The position numbers and the translations under genes are program-made. From contig NZ_CAKVMR010000012.1 of NCBI RefSeq assembly GCF_934772795.1, positions 1-43,597 of the forward strand: a stretch of 43,597 nt of DNA. The letters run 5' to 3'. Positions 22,706 through 31,969 of this stretch are shown piece by piece (within the stretch, counting starts at the first letter, position 1; the number at the start of each line of letters is the position of its first letter). The notes under the pieces are model-generated. The model saw only the letters and a list, made by a program, of their open reading frames with translations, did no database searches and was not told the DNA's origin. This DNA is from an uncultured Holdemanella sp. (GTDB lineage: Bacteria; Bacillota_I; Bacilli_A; Erysipelotrichales; Erysipelotrichaceae).

Positions 22706-23845
22706 ATGAAACAGAATAATATGCTCGCCATGATTTTAGCGGGAGGCCGTGGAACACGTCTTTTAGAACTAACTAAAAAGAATGCGAAACCGGCTGTTTA
22801 TTTCGGAGGGAAATATCGTATTATTGATTTCCCGCTAAGTAACTGTGCGAATTCAGATATCAACGTTGTAGGTGTTTTAACACAGTATGAATCTGTAGAA
22901 TTAAACGCATACGCTGGTGCTGGTCAAAGATGGGGACTTGATGCACGTGGAAGTGGTGTTTATGTTTTGCCACCACGTGAAAAGGATGGTACAAAATTTG
23001 ATGTTTATCAAGGAACAGCAGATGCCATCACACAAAATATTGACTTTATTGATAAGTTTGATCCTGAATATGTTTTGATTCTTTCAGGTGACCACATCTA
23101 TAAGATGGATTATGCAGATATGTTATCTTGTCATAAGGCAAATAATGCCGATTGTACAATTGCGGTACTTCCAGTTCCAATGAAGGAAGCTAGCCGTTTC
23201 GGTATTATGAATACAGATGATGAAGGAAGAATCGTTGAATTCGAGGAAAAACCAGAACATCCAAAGAGCAATTTAGCTAGTATGGGGATTTATATCTTTA
23301 ACTGGAAACAATTACGTAAAGAATTGATTTCAGATATGACTGCAGAAGGTAGTCACCATGACTTTGGTAAAGATATTATCCCTAACTTCTTAAACGCAAA
23401 TAAGCGTCTGTATGCTTATAAGTTTGAAGGATATTGGAAAGATGTTGGAACAATCGATTCATTGTGGGAAGCAAATATGGACTTATTGAACAAGAACAAT
23501 GAATTGAATTTAGATGATCCAAACTGGAAAATCTATACAGAAGATATTCCAACTTTACCTCACTATGTAGGTCCAACTGGAAAAGTTGAACATTGCTACA
23601 TCAACCAGGGAGCTATCATTCGTGGTGAAGCAGTCGATTCAGTATTATTCAACAATGTTGAAATTGATGAAGATGCATATGTATCTCAAGCTGTGTTAAT
23701 GCCAAATGTTAAAGTTGGTAAAGGTGCAAAAATCTATCGTGCTATCGTTGCCGATGGTGTGAAGATTGATGATGGTGCTGTTGTTGGTAGTCCAGACAGT
23801 GATGAAATCGAATTGATTTCTAAGAGAGTAAAGAAGGGTGAATAA
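22706..23845 (+). CDS. glgC: Glucose-1-phosphate adenylyltransferase
   Basis: 379 residues from ATG 22706 with AGGAGG (22694-22699) 6 nt upstream. The nucleotidyltransferase domain starts with AGGRGTRLLELT and KPAVYFGGKYRIIDFPLSN; SGDHIYKMDY marks the metal and sugar-phosphate site. A left-handed beta-helix follows (about 290-375). It makes ADP-glucose from ATP and glucose-1-phosphate, the committed step of glycogen synthesis. GlgC, GlgD and GlgA lie in one operon with spacings of 2 nt and a 1-nt overlap, so GlgC/GlgD probably work as a heteromer as in Bacillus. Confidence 0.97.
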   Translation: MKQNNMLAMILAGGRGTRLLELTKKNAKPAVYFGGKYRIIDFPLSNCANSDINVVGVLTQYESVELNAYAGAGQRWGLDARGSGVYVLPPREKDGTKFDVYQGTADAITQNIDFIDKFDPEYVLILSGDHIYKMDYADMLSCHKANNADCTIAVLPVPMKEASRFGIMNTDDEGRIVEFEEKPEHPKSNLASMGIYIFNWKQLRKELISDMTAEGSHHDFGKDIIPNFLNANKRLYAYKFEGYWKDVGTIDSLWEANMDLLNKNNELNLDDPNWKIYTEDIPTLPHYVGPTGKVEHCYINQGAIIRGEAVDSVLFNNVEIDEDAYVSQAVLMPNVKVGKGAKIYRAIVADGVKIDDGAVVGSPDSDEIELISKRVKKGE

Positions 23846-23847
23846 TT

Positions 23848-24963
23848 ATGTGTAACGCTTTAGGAATAATTACTTACAATGATTCTTCTGTATATGTAGA
23901 AGGTATGCAAAAATATCGTCCAATCGCTGGATTCAGTTTTTTAGGACGTTATCGTTTAGTTGACTTTGCGATTTCAAATATGTCAAATTCAGGAATTGAT
24001 GATATTCAAATTTATGTAAATGGAAATCCTCGTTCTTTAATTGATCACGTTGGTACTGGTCGTCACTATAATATCAACTCTAAACATGGACACTTGTCTT
24101 TAGTGCCTGTATATTCTGAAGGTGGAACTTCACGTTTTACTACAGATGTTTCATGTTATGCAGAAAACATTCATGCAGTTATGGAAAACCACAATGATTA
24201 TGTTGTGATTGCTCCTGTTAATATGCTTTATAAAGGAAACTATGAAGAATTGTTGAAACAACACATCGAAAGTGGTGCTGAAGTTTCAGTATTGTATCAA
24301 CATGTAGATAACGCAAAAGAAAACTACATTGGATGTGATGTGCTTCAAATGAATAAACAACGTGGTGTATTAAGTATTGATCAAAACTTAGGTAACTATA
24401 AATCTAGATATTTATCTTTACAGACTTACATCATGTCAAAAGAAATCTTTAAAACATTAGTTGAAGAAGCTCAGGAAACAAGTTCAATGTATTGGTTTAA
24501 AGATATCTTAAATGATAAATGTGTAGATATGGATATTCGTGGATTGAATTATCGTGGACACATTTATGTAATCAATGATTTGAAATCATATTATGAAAGT
24601 AATATGGAATTCTTAACGGAAGAAAAAATGAAAGATATCGCAGATCCAGAATGGCCTGTATATACTCGTACAAGCGATTCAGCTCCAGCCATTTATTTGA
24701 ATGGTGGTACTGCAACAGGTTCATTAATTTCGAATGGTTGTGAAATCAGTGGTGTAGTTAAGAATTCTATTGTTGGTCGTTCTTGTAAAATTGGAAAAGA
24801 TGCATTGATCGAAAATTGCATTATTATGCCAGATGTAGAAATCGCAGATGGTGCTCACTTAAAGAATGTGATTGTAGATAAACATTCTAGAATCGCAAAG
24901 AAAAAAGATTTAGCAGGGTTAGAAGAACAACCTTTGTATATTGGTAGAAGGGAGAACGTTTAA
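23848..24963 (+). CDS. glgD: GlgD, regulatory subunit of ADP-glucose pyrophosphorylase
   Basis: 371 residues, 2 nt after glgC, with AGGGTGA as ribosome site. It keeps the GlgC fold (RPIAGFSFLGRYRLVDFAISN, C-terminal beta-helix ending at about 350) but lacks the catalytic GGxGTRL loop: the N-terminus reads ALGIITYNDSSVYVEGM. This is the known pattern of GlgD, which raises GlgC activity without being a good catalyst itself. Confidence 0.95.
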   Translation: MCNALGIITYNDSSVYVEGMQKYRPIAGFSFLGRYRLVDFAISNMSNSGIDDIQIYVNGNPRSLIDHVGTGRHYNINSKHGHLSLVPVYSEGGTSRFTTDVSCYAENIHAVMENHNDYVVIAPVNMLYKGNYEELLKQHIESGAEVSVLYQHVDNAKENYIGCDVLQMNKQRGVLSIDQNLGNYKSRYLSLQTYIMSKEIFKTLVEEAQETSSMYWFKDILNDKCVDMDIRGLNYRGHIYVINDLKSYYESNMEFLTEEKMKDIADPEWPVYTRTSDSAPAIYLNGGTATGSLISNGCEISGVVKNSIVGRSCKIGKDALIENCIIMPDVEIADGAHLKNVIVDKHSRIAKKKDLAGLEEQPLYIGRRENV

Positions 24964-26402
24964 TGGCATCAATTTTGATGGTTGCTGGGGAAGGATTACC
25001 ATTCATTAAGACAGGTGGACTTGCTGATGTAATTGGTTCTTTACCAAAGGCACTTACTGAAAGAGGACATGAAGTAAAGGTTGTCATGCCTTTATATAAG
25101 AAAATTAGTGATAAATACTATAATGAACTTCACTTTGATTGTGAATATTCAGTTTCAATCAATTATCATGAAGTACCCGTACGTGTATTCTCAAAAGTAG
25201 TAGATAATGTATGTTTCTTCTTCATTCAACATCAAGGTTACTTTGAAAGAGATTCATTATACGGTTATCAAGATGATGGCGAGCGTTTTGGTTATTTCCA
25301 AAAGGCTGTTATTGAAATGTTGAACCAGTTGAATTACTGGCCAAATATTATCCATTGCCACGACTGGCATACAGGTATGATTCCTTGTATGGTCAAAGAA
25401 ACTCACGATGCAGATCCTAGATATCGTGCAATTCGTTTTGTGTATACAATCCACAACATGGCTTATCAAGGAAATTTCGGTCCTGAAATGCTAGATAGTT
25501 GTTTAGGATTACCATACTATTTGTTAGACAATGGTAATGTACGTTTTGATGGTGGTATTTCATTTATGAAGTCTGGTATTTTATATGCGGACAAAGTTAC
25601 AACTGTATCACCAACTTATGCACAAGAAATTTTATCGCCTCAATATGGTGAACACTTAGAAGCTGTATTGAATATGCGTAAATATGATCTATGGGGTATT
25701 GTCAACGGTATTGATATCGAGTTATGGAACCCTAACACAGATCCAGAAATTCCATATCACTTTAATAAAGTGAATATTGCGGCTCAAAAGAAAAAGGCAA
25801 AAATGGCTCTACAAGAAGAACTTGGATTAGAAAAGAATCCTGATGTTATGATGGTAGGTGTCGTTTCTCGTTTGACTTGGCAAAAAGGATTCTATCTATT
25901 GATGGAACAATTAGACGCATTATGTGCAGCTCCAATCCAATTGGTTATTTTGGGTAGTGGTGAAAGTCAAATTGAAAACAAGTTCCGTGAATTGGAAGAT
26001 GGAAATAAAGGAAAGATTTGTTTCTATTATGGATACAATGAAAGCTTGGCACACCGTATCTATGCGGCAAGTGATTTATTCTTGATGCCTAGTTTATTTG
26101 AACCATGTGGAATTTCACAATTGTGTTCTATGCGTTATGGTACTTTACCTCTTGTTCGTGAAACTGGTGGTTTAAAAGATACTGTGGATGCATATAATGA
26201 GTATGAAAAATCAGGAAATGGATTTAGTTTTGAAAACTATGATTCAAATGAATTGATCCATACTTTATATTATGCTTGTGACGTTTATTACAATCGTAAA
26301 GAGGATTGGGAAATGTTACAAAGAAATGCATTGAATACAGATGTGTCATGGCAACAAAGTGCTAAAACATATTCTTTGTTGTATGATGAATTAGTTGACT
26401 GA
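24963..26402 (+). CDS. glgA: Glycogen synthase (ADP-glucose-dependent, GT5)
   Basis: 479 residues; the ATG overlaps the glgD stop by one base (TAATG). KTGGLADVIG (K16) binds the ADP-glucose phosphates, HCHDWHTG lies near the acceptor site, and EPCGISQL is the late GT-B signature with the conserved glutamate. It elongates alpha-1,4-glucan chains. No branching enzyme (glgB) or phosphorylase (glgP) lies in the window. Confidence 0.97.
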   Translation: MASILMVAGEGLPFIKTGGLADVIGSLPKALTERGHEVKVVMPLYKKISDKYYNELHFDCEYSVSINYHEVPVRVFSKVVDNVCFFFIQHQGYFERDSLYGYQDDGERFGYFQKAVIEMLNQLNYWPNIIHCHDWHTGMIPCMVKETHDADPRYRAIRFVYTIHNMAYQGNFGPEMLDSCLGLPYYLLDNGNVRFDGGISFMKSGILYADKVTTVSPTYAQEILSPQYGEHLEAVLNMRKYDLWGIVNGIDIELWNPNTDPEIPYHFNKVNIAAQKKKAKMALQEELGLEKNPDVMMVGVVSRLTWQKGFYLLMEQLDALCAAPIQLVILGSGESQIENKFRELEDGNKGKICFYYGYNESLAHRIYAASDLFLMPSLFEPCGISQLCSMRYGTLPLVRETGGLKDTVDAYNEYEKSGNGFSFENYDSNELIHTLYYACDVYYNRKEDWEMLQRNALNTDVSWQQSAKTYSLLYDELVD

Positions 26403-26827
26403 TGAGAATTCTTGTTAGTGCATGTTTATTAGGATATGACTGTAAGTATAATGGAAAAAACAATTTAAACAAAAAAATTGTAGAGCTTCTAAAAGAGCAT
26501 GAAGTGATTCCTGTATGTCCAGAGATGCTTGGAGGACTTTGTTGTCCTCGTATTCCTTGTGAAAAAGTAGGAGATAGAATTTTGGATAAAGAGGGAAATG
26601 ATTGTACAAAACAGTTTATCAAAGGGGCAGAAATTGCTCTGAATATAGCGAAAGAAAAACAAGTAGATCTTGCGATTTTACAAAGAAGATCCCCAAGTTG
26701 TGGATACTCTGTTATTTATGATGGGACTTTTACAGGGAATCTAGTAACTGGTAGTGGTGTCTTTGCGCAAATGTTGCAAGGTTTAAATATTCCGATTATG
26801 GAAGCGGAATCAGAAAAATTCGTTTAG
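26402..26827 (+). CDS. DUF523 family protein
   Basis: 141 residues, starting on the last base of the glgA stop (TGATG). Matches the DUF523 pattern: ILVSACLLGYDCKYNG at the start, VCPEMLGGL with PR and C residues (about 40-55), and RRSPSCGYSVIYDG (about 94-107). Conserved cysteines suggest a metal or Fe-S site or sulphur chemistry, but the function is not known to me. Coupling to glgA may be only positional. Confidence 0.85.
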   Translation: MRILVSACLLGYDCKYNGKNNLNKKIVELLKEHEVIPVCPEMLGGLCCPRIPCEKVGDRILDKEGNDCTKQFIKGAEIALNIAKEKQVDLAILQRRSPSCGYSVIYDGTFTGNLVTGSGVFAQMLQGLNIPIMEAESEKFV

Positions 26828-26830
26828 GTA

Positions 26831-26859
26831 TTGTTTTCTTTGGCAAAATGTCATAAAAT
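26831..26859 (+). promoter_or_regulatory. Possible promoter of ptsH
   Basis: TTGTTT (26831-26836), 17 nt, TAAAAT (26854-26859), 30 nt before the ptsH ATG. The -35 matches at three positions only. Confidence 0.4.
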
Positions 26860-26888
26860 ACATTTAGATTTGATTTAGGAGGATAATT

Positions 26889-27155
26889 ATGAAACAAGTA
26901 ACTGTAACTGTAGTAGATCCAGTAGGTCTTCACGCACGTCCAGCAACTGTAGCTGTTAACGCTGCTAGTAAATTCAAAAGCGAAATCAATGTAGCTTTCA
27001 AAGGACGCGAAGTAAACATGAAATCTATCATGGGAGTTATGTCTTTAGGAATTCCTACACAGTCAGAAATCACAATTAGCTGCTCAGGCGAAGATGAAGA
27101 TGCTGCTGTAGCTGCAATCGAAGAAGTATTGCGCGCTCAAAAGATCATTGCTTAA
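26889..27155 (+). CDS. ptsH: Phosphocarrier protein HPr
   Basis: 88 residues with AGGAGG upstream. GLHARPAT holds the phosphorylated histidine H15, and MKSIMGVMSLG holds the regulatory serine S46 used by HPr kinase in Bacillota. HPr passes phosphate from enzyme I to sugar-specific EIIA proteins and, as HPr-Ser-P, serves carbon catabolite control. ptsI is not adjacent, unlike in Bacillus. Codon use indicates high expression, and the gene has its own terminator. Confidence 0.98.
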   Translation: MKQVTVTVVDPVGLHARPATVAVNAASKFKSEINVAFKGREVNMKSIMGVMSLGIPTQSEITISCSGEDEDAAVAAIEEVLRAQKIIA

Positions 27156-27163
27156 TTAAAGAA

Positions 27164-27192
27164 AGTCTCATAGTTTTATGAGACTTTTTTAT
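27164..27192 (+). terminator. Intrinsic terminator of ptsH
   Basis: AAGTCTCAT (27164-27172) pairs with ATGAGACTT (27179-27187), followed by T. Confidence 0.9.
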
Positions 27193-27222
27193 TTCAATGC
27201 TAGAAAAGAAGGAGAATGAATA

Positions 27223-28917
27223 ATGTCTATTGTTGAAGAAAGATATTCAAAATGGTTAAATCATGAAAATTTAGCCCCTCAATATAAACCTGTTTTAGAA
27301 GCTATGGATGCTGAAGAAAAAAATGATGCATTCTATACTACAATTGAATTCGGAACAGCAGGTATGCGTGGTCTTTTAGGTCCAGGAACAAATCGTATTA
27401 ATATTCATACAATTCGTAAGGCAACTCAAGGATATGCAAACTACATCAATGAAAATAATGGTGGCGAAGCTGGTATTGCGATTGGGTATGATAATCGTCA
27501 TATGTCAAAAGAGTTTGCGTTTGACTGTGCTGATTTATTGGCTAAAAACAACATTAAATCATATGTGTTTGAATCATTACGTCCAACTCCAGAATTGAGT
27601 TTTGCGGTACGTCACTTACATTGCTTTGGTGGTATTATGATTACTGCCAGTCACAACCCTAAAGAATACAATGGATATAAATTGTATGATGATAAAGGAT
27701 GTCAGTTGATTCCTTGCTTAGCTAGTCAGGTTATTGATAAGGTTAATGCGATTGAAGATGAATTGGCAATTGATGCAAACTGTACAGAAGAACAAAAGAA
27801 ATTAATTACAGTTATTGGTAAAGATGTGGATGAAGAATACTACAAAAATGTATTAAGTATTCAATTGAATCCTGAAGTAAAAAAAGATATTAAGATCGTA
27901 TTCTCACCAGAACATGGAACGGCTAATATTCCTGTTCAAGAAGTTTATAAACGTGCAGGATATACTTGCATTCCAGTCGTAGAACAATGCAGTCCAGATC
28001 CTGATTTCTCAAATACACCTACACCAAACCCAGAACAAGCGGGTGCTTATGAATTGTCATTAAAATACGCAAAAGAAAATCAAGCAGACTTAATTTTAGT
28101 TTGTGACCCAGATGCTGACCGTATGGGTGTTGGAGTATTACATAATGGTGAATATGTTGTATTAACAGGTAACCAATCTGGTTCTGTTGAAATTGAATAT
28201 ATTTGTTCACAACTTCAAAAACAAGGTAAAATGCCTGAAAATCCTGTAATGTTCAATACAGTAGTTACAAGTGATCTAGGAGAAAAAGTAGCTTCTGATT
28301 ATGGTGTTACAACTGAAAAAACTTTAACTGGATTCAAATTCATTGGTGAAAAAGTTGCGAAATATGAAAAAACACACGAAAAGAACTATGTATTTGGATA
28401 TGAAGAAAGTTATGGTTCATTAATCAAACCTTTCGTACGTGATAAAGATGCTCCTCAGGCTTGTTTAATGCTGGCAGAAGCATGTGCATTCTACAAAGAA
28501 CAAGGTAAAGATTTAGTTGACGTATTAGATAGCTTATATGACCGTCATGGTACATATGAAGAAAGTCAAGTTGCGTTATCATTAGCTGGTGAAGCTGGTG
28601 CTAAGCGTATTAAAGAAATCTTGGCTACTTTAAGAAAAGATGCACCTACTGAAATTGGCGGAACAAAAGTGGTTCGTAGTGAAGACTATAAAGAATGTGT
28701 AATCAAAGAAGGAGATACAGTAACTGAGCTTACTGGATTCACTAAATCTGACGTATTAAAATATTATCTTGAAGATGGAAGCTGGATTGCGGTACGTCCA
28801 AGTGGAACAGAACCAAAATGTAAATTCTACTATTGTATCAAGGGATCTTCTAAAGAAGATGCTCACAACAAAACAGTTCATTTCCAAAAGGCAATGGATG
28901 ATTTGATTGCCAAGTAG
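27223..28917 (+). CDS. pgcA: Phospho-sugar mutase (phosphoglucomutase/phosphomannomutase)
   Basis: 564 residues, typical of the Bacillus PgcA-like type. AAGGAG precedes the ATG. The active-site serine is in TASHNPKEYNGYK (S143), the metal loop is DPDADRMG, the sugar-recognition loop is in GYEESYGS, and the phosphate-binding loop is RPSGTEPKCKFY near the C-terminus. It interconverts glucose-6- and glucose-1-phosphate, supplying the glgCDA route just upstream. No clear promoter lies between it and the ptsH terminator. Confidence 0.93.
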   Translation: MSIVEERYSKWLNHENLAPQYKPVLEAMDAEEKNDAFYTTIEFGTAGMRGLLGPGTNRINIHTIRKATQGYANYINENNGGEAGIAIGYDNRHMSKEFAFDCADLLAKNNIKSYVFESLRPTPELSFAVRHLHCFGGIMITASHNPKEYNGYKLYDDKGCQLIPCLASQVIDKVNAIEDELAIDANCTEEQKKLITVIGKDVDEEYYKNVLSIQLNPEVKKDIKIVFSPEHGTANIPVQEVYKRAGYTCIPVVEQCSPDPDFSNTPTPNPEQAGAYELSLKYAKENQADLILVCDPDADRMGVGVLHNGEYVVLTGNQSGSVEIEYICSQLQKQGKMPENPVMFNTVVTSDLGEKVASDYGVTTEKTLTGFKFIGEKVAKYEKTHEKNYVFGYEESYGSLIKPFVRDKDAPQACLMLAEACAFYKEQGKDLVDVLDSLYDRHGTYEESQVALSLAGEAGAKRIKEILATLRKDAPTEIGGTKVVRSEDYKECVIKEGDTVTELTGFTKSDVLKYYLEDGSWIAVRPSGTEPKCKFYYCIKGSSKEDAHNKTVHFQKAMDDLIAK

Positions 28918-28922
28918 TATTG

Positions 28923-28948
28923 AAGGATGTCTAAGGGCATCCTTTTTA
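28923..28948 (+). terminator. Intrinsic terminator of the phospho-sugar mutase gene
   Basis: AAGGATG (28923-28929) pairs with CATCCTT (28938-28944), followed by T. Confidence 0.85.
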
Positions 28949-28955
28949 TTTTGCA

Positions 28956-28989
28956 TAAAAAAAGGATTTAGACTTATTTGTCTAAACCC
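28956..28989 (-). terminator. Intrinsic terminator of the aminotransferase unit
   Basis: On the minus strand GTTTAGAC and GTCTAAAT pair around AAATAA, with a following T-run (+ strand A-run at 28957-28963). The aminotransferase stop codon is in the hairpin. Confidence 0.8.
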
Positions 28990-30134
28990 TTTAAGAATTG
29001 TTCTAAGCGCACAACGGCTTCTTTGATATGGTCAATACTATACGCATAAGAGATACGAATGTATCCTTCACCACTTGGACCAAAGGCATTTCCTGGAACG
29101 CAGGCAACCTTTTGTTCTTGTAGTAATCTTTCGCAGAATGTTTCGGAATCAAGGCCTGTTGATTGAATGTTACAGAATACATAGAATGTACCATGAGGCA
29201 TATTTGTCTTTAGTCCCATACGATTTAATCGATTGACTAAGAAATTTCTTCTCTTTAGATAATCATCTTTCATCATCAATACATCGTCATAGCCGTTTTT
29301 AATAGCTTCAATACCTGCATATTGAGACATGACAGGAGCTGACATGATTACATATTGGTGAATCTTATTCATAACGGAAGATAGTTCTTTATTGGCCATA
29401 CAATAGCCTAGACGCCATCCTGTCATAGCATATGCTTTTGAAAAACCGTTTACGACAATAATTTGTGATTTGATTTCATCAAATTGTGCTAATGATGCAA
29501 AAAGCTGATCAAAGCTAAGTTCGGCATAGATTTCATCACTCACAACATATATACCTGATTCTTTGATGATATCAACTAGCTTAGCATAATCTTCATAAGT
29601 CATGACACCACCAGTAGGATTGCTAGGATAGTTGATGATCATAGCTTTTGTCTTTGGGGTGATGACTTTCTTTAAATCTTCTGGAATGATTTTAAAGTCA
29701 TTTTCTTCTTTTAATTGTAAAGGGACAACAACACCATCACTTAATGTAACGCTTGGTGCATAAGCAACGTAGTTAGGATCTAATACAATAACTTCGTCGC
29801 CAGGATTCAATAGGGCACGCATACATAAGTCAATAGCTTCACTACCGCCAATTGTGACAATGACTTCACTTTCAGGATCATATATTTGATTGTAATGTTC
29901 CTTATGGAATTTACAGATTTCTTCACGAAGCTCTAATAAACCACGATTGGCTGTATAGTGCGTGTGTCCTGTACTCATGTAGTGAATCGCATTTTCACAA
30001 ATGTGCCATGGCGTTGCGAAATCGGGTTCACCAACACCTAAAGAGATAACACCTTCCATTGTGTTTGCCAAATCAAAGAATTTACGGATTCCGCTTGGCT
30101 TGATAGATGTTGCTTTTGTAGATAAACTTTTCAT
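28974..30134 (-). CDS. Class I/II aminotransferase (aspartate/aromatic type)
   Basis: 386 residues. PLP enzyme of fold type I: NYPSNPTGG (about 168-176) binds the cofactor and substrate carboxylate, the aspartate in YVVSDEIYA (D200) contacts the pyridine nitrogen, and the Schiff-base lysine is in NGFSKAYAMTGWRLGY (K233). A late arginine in YIRISYAYS binds the substrate carboxylate. The family includes PatA-like and aromatic aminotransferases; substrate not certain. Its ATG overlaps the stop of the Lrp-family regulator gene (TAATG), so the pair is one operon and the regulator probably controls it in response to an amino acid. Confidence 0.92.
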   Translation of the reverse strand: MKSLSTKATSIKPSGIRKFFDLANTMEGVISLGVGEPDFATPWHICENAIHYMSTGHTHYTANRGLLELREEICKFHKEHYNQIYDPESEVIVTIGGSEAIDLCMRALLNPGDEVIVLDPNYVAYAPSVTLSDGVVVPLQLKEENDFKIIPEDLKKVITPKTKAMIINYPSNPTGGVMTYEDYAKLVDIIKESGIYVVSDEIYAELSFDQLFASLAQFDEIKSQIIVVNGFSKAYAMTGWRLGYCMANKELSSVMNKIHQYVIMSAPVMSQYAGIEAIKNGYDDVLMMKDDYLKRRNFLVNRLNRMGLKTNMPHGTFYVFCNIQSTGLDSETFCERLLQEQKVACVPGNAFGPSGEGYIRISYAYSIDHIKEAVVRLEQFLKGLDK

Positions 30135-30628
30135 TATGGAGTCACAACCAATCTTGATTCTTTATCTTTAGGCTTGTCAATCATGACAATACCACTTTGT
30201 TTATATTGTTTTAAAACAAATAATGTCTTTGTAGATCGAACGTCTTCAACACAGGCAATCTTGTCGGAAACAAAGCGAGCCACTTCAAACATGGTTTTAC
30301 CTTGTACCAAACATAAGAAATCACAATCTCCACTTAATAGATACATTGTGTCTACTTCAGGATAGTTGGCAATCAATGCGGCTGTCTTATCATAGCCTCT
30401 ATTTCTTGTTGGTGTACAACTTACTTCAATATATGCTAAAACTTTTTGATCTTTTAACGCTTTATTGTAGTTGATAATTGTGTGATAACCACAAATAATT
30501 TTGTCTTTTTCTAAAGATTGAATCTCTGATTTTATACTTGCTTCATCTTCATTCAAAATATCGGCTAGATCTTGTGAAGTTAGACGAGCGTTGTTTTCTA
30601 GTAAATCTAGGATTAAACTTTGGTTCAT
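30134..30628 (-). CDS. Lrp/AsnC-family transcriptional regulator
   Basis: 164 residues from the minus-strand ATG at 30628, preferred because AAGGAGG (30643-30637) is 8 nt upstream; the longer frame from 30661 has no such site. An N-terminal winged helix (LILDLLENNARLTSQDLADILN) binds DNA, and the C-terminal RAM domain (KVLAYIEVSCTP, YLLSGDCDFLCLVQG) binds amino acids. It sits first in an operon with an aminotransferase, so local control of amino acid metabolism and autoregulation are likely. It is divergent from gap. Confidence 0.9.
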   Translation of the reverse strand: MNQSLILDLLENNARLTSQDLADILNEDEASIKSEIQSLEKDKIICGYHTIINYNKALKDQKVLAYIEVSCTPTRNRGYDKTAALIANYPEVDTMYLLSGDCDFLCLVQGKTMFEVARFVSDKIACVEDVRSTKTLFVLKQYKQSGIVMIDKPKDKESRLVVTP

Positions 30629-30649
30629 TTTTAATTCCTCCTTTTGAAT

Positions 30650-30676
30650 ATAATAGCACAATTAAGGTTATGTAAA
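30650..30676 (-). promoter_or_regulatory. Promoter of the Lrp-aminotransferase operon
   Basis: Minus strand extended -10 TGCTATTAT (30658-30650) with a TTTACA (30676-30671) 15 nt upstream, slightly short spacing. Confidence 0.5.
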
Positions 30677-30736
30677 AAGTATGAAAATGCTTGAGAATGA
30701 AGTGTAAATAGTCTAAAATATAAGTAGTTGTTAGTT

Positions 30737-30750
30737 GTAAAAAGTTTTAC
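30737..30750. promoter_or_regulatory. Inverted repeat upstream of the gap promoter
   Basis: GTAAAA-AG-TTTTAC, 6-bp arms, 12 nt upstream of the gap -35 box. A possible activator or regulator site, or an UP-like element. Confidence 0.35.
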
Positions 30751-30761
30751 TTGTTAGAGAA

Positions 30762-30790
30762 TTGACAAATCAACAGTAGGCTTTTATAAT
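30762..30790 (+). promoter_or_regulatory. Consensus promoter of gap
   Basis: Perfect TTGACA (30762-30767), 17 nt, perfect TATAAT (30785-30790). The strongest promoter I see in the window, matching a highly expressed glycolytic gene. Confidence 0.92.
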
Positions 30791-30821
30791 AACAATGGTA
30801 TTTAAAGGAGGATTTACTGAC

Positions 30822-31835
30822 ATGACAGTAAAAGTTGCGATTAACGGTTTTGGACGTATCGGACGTTTGGCATTCCGTCAAATGTTTGGTGCTGAAGGCT
30901 ACGAAGTAGTAGCTATCAATGACTTGACTAGCCCTAAGATGTTAGCTCACTTGTTGAAATATGATTCAACTCAAGGAACTTACGCTAAGGCTGACACAGT
31001 TGTTGCTGGTGAAAATTCAATTACAGTAGATGGAAAAGAAATCACTATCTACGCAGAAGCTGATGCTTCTAAATTACCTTGGGGTGAATTAGGAGTTGAC
31101 GTAGTATTAGAATGTACAGGATTCTATACTTCAAAAGCTAAAGCAGAAGCACACATTAAAGCAGGTGCTCGTAAAGTTGTTATCTCTGCTCCAGCAGGAA
31201 ATGACTTACCAACAATCGTTTACAATGTAAACCACGAAACATTAAAACCAGAAGATACAGTAATTTCTGCAGCTTCTTGTACAACAAACTGTTTAGCTCC
31301 TATGGCTAACGCTTTGAACAAATTAGCTCCAATTAAATCAGGTATCATGACTACAGTTCACGCTTACACTGGTGACCAAATGACATTGGACGGACCTCAA
31401 CGTAAAGGTGATTTACGTCGTAGCCGTGCTGCTGCAGTTAACATTGTTCCTAACTCAACAGGTGCTGCAAAAGCTATCGGATTAGTTATCCCTGAATTAA
31501 ACGGAAAATTAATCGGATCTGCTCAACGTGTTCCAACTCCTACAGGATCAACTACTATTTTAGTAGCTGTTGTTGACGGAGAAGTTACAGTTGATGAAAT
31601 CAACGCTGCTATGAAAGCTGCTACAACTGAATCATTCGGATACACTGAAGAACAATTAGTATCTAGCGACATCGTTGGTATGCGTTACGGATCATTGTTC
31701 GATGCAACTCAAACAATGGCTCACTCATTAGGTGACGGAACTACTCACGTACAAGTTGTTTCTTGGTATGACAACGAAAACTCTTACACAAGCCAGATGG
31801 TTCGTACAATTAAGTACTTCTCAGAATTAGCTTAA
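30822..31835 (+). CDS. gap: Glyceraldehyde-3-phosphate dehydrogenase
   Basis: 337 residues from ATG 30822, with AAAGGAGG (30804-30811) 10 nt upstream; the ATG at 30795 falls at the predicted transcript start and is not used. NAD-binding INGFGRIGR (7-15) and the catalytic cysteine in ASCTTNC (C153) are present. It oxidises glyceraldehyde-3-phosphate to 1,3-bisphosphoglycerate. It is single, without pgk, tpi or cggR beside it. Codon use is among the most biased in the window. Confidence 0.98.
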   Translation: MTVKVAINGFGRIGRLAFRQMFGAEGYEVVAINDLTSPKMLAHLLKYDSTQGTYAKADTVVAGENSITVDGKEITIYAEADASKLPWGELGVDVVLECTGFYTSKAKAEAHIKAGARKVVISAPAGNDLPTIVYNVNHETLKPEDTVISAASCTTNCLAPMANALNKLAPIKSGIMTTVHAYTGDQMTLDGPQRKGDLRRSRAAAVNIVPNSTGAAKAIGLVIPELNGKLIGSAQRVPTPTGSTTILVAVVDGEVTVDEINAAMKAATTESFGYTEEQLVSSDIVGMRYGSLFDATQTMAHSLGDGTTHVQVVSWYDNENSYTSQMVRTIKYFSELA

Positions 31836-31851
31836 TAATTGTAAGACTTTT

Positions 31852-31880
31852 AAAGGAATCCAATAGGGTTCCTTTTTTTT
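31852..31880 (+). terminator. Intrinsic terminator of gap
   Basis: AAAGGAATCC pairs with GGGTTCCTTT around AATA, followed by T (31852-31880). Confidence 0.88.
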
Positions 31881-31912
31881 GCCTACTTTACTAAAAAGTG
31901 CAAATCAAAACC

Positions 31913-31941
31913 TTGAAATAAATAGGTAAATCATGTATTCT
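31913..31941 (+). promoter_or_regulatory. Promoter of the small-protein/membrane-protein pair
   Basis: TTGAAA (31913-31918), 17 nt, TATTCT (31936-31941), 29 nt before the ATG at 31970. Confidence 0.65.
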
Positions 31942-31969
31942 AACTTTTAGAGATTGTGAGGTGTTAGCG

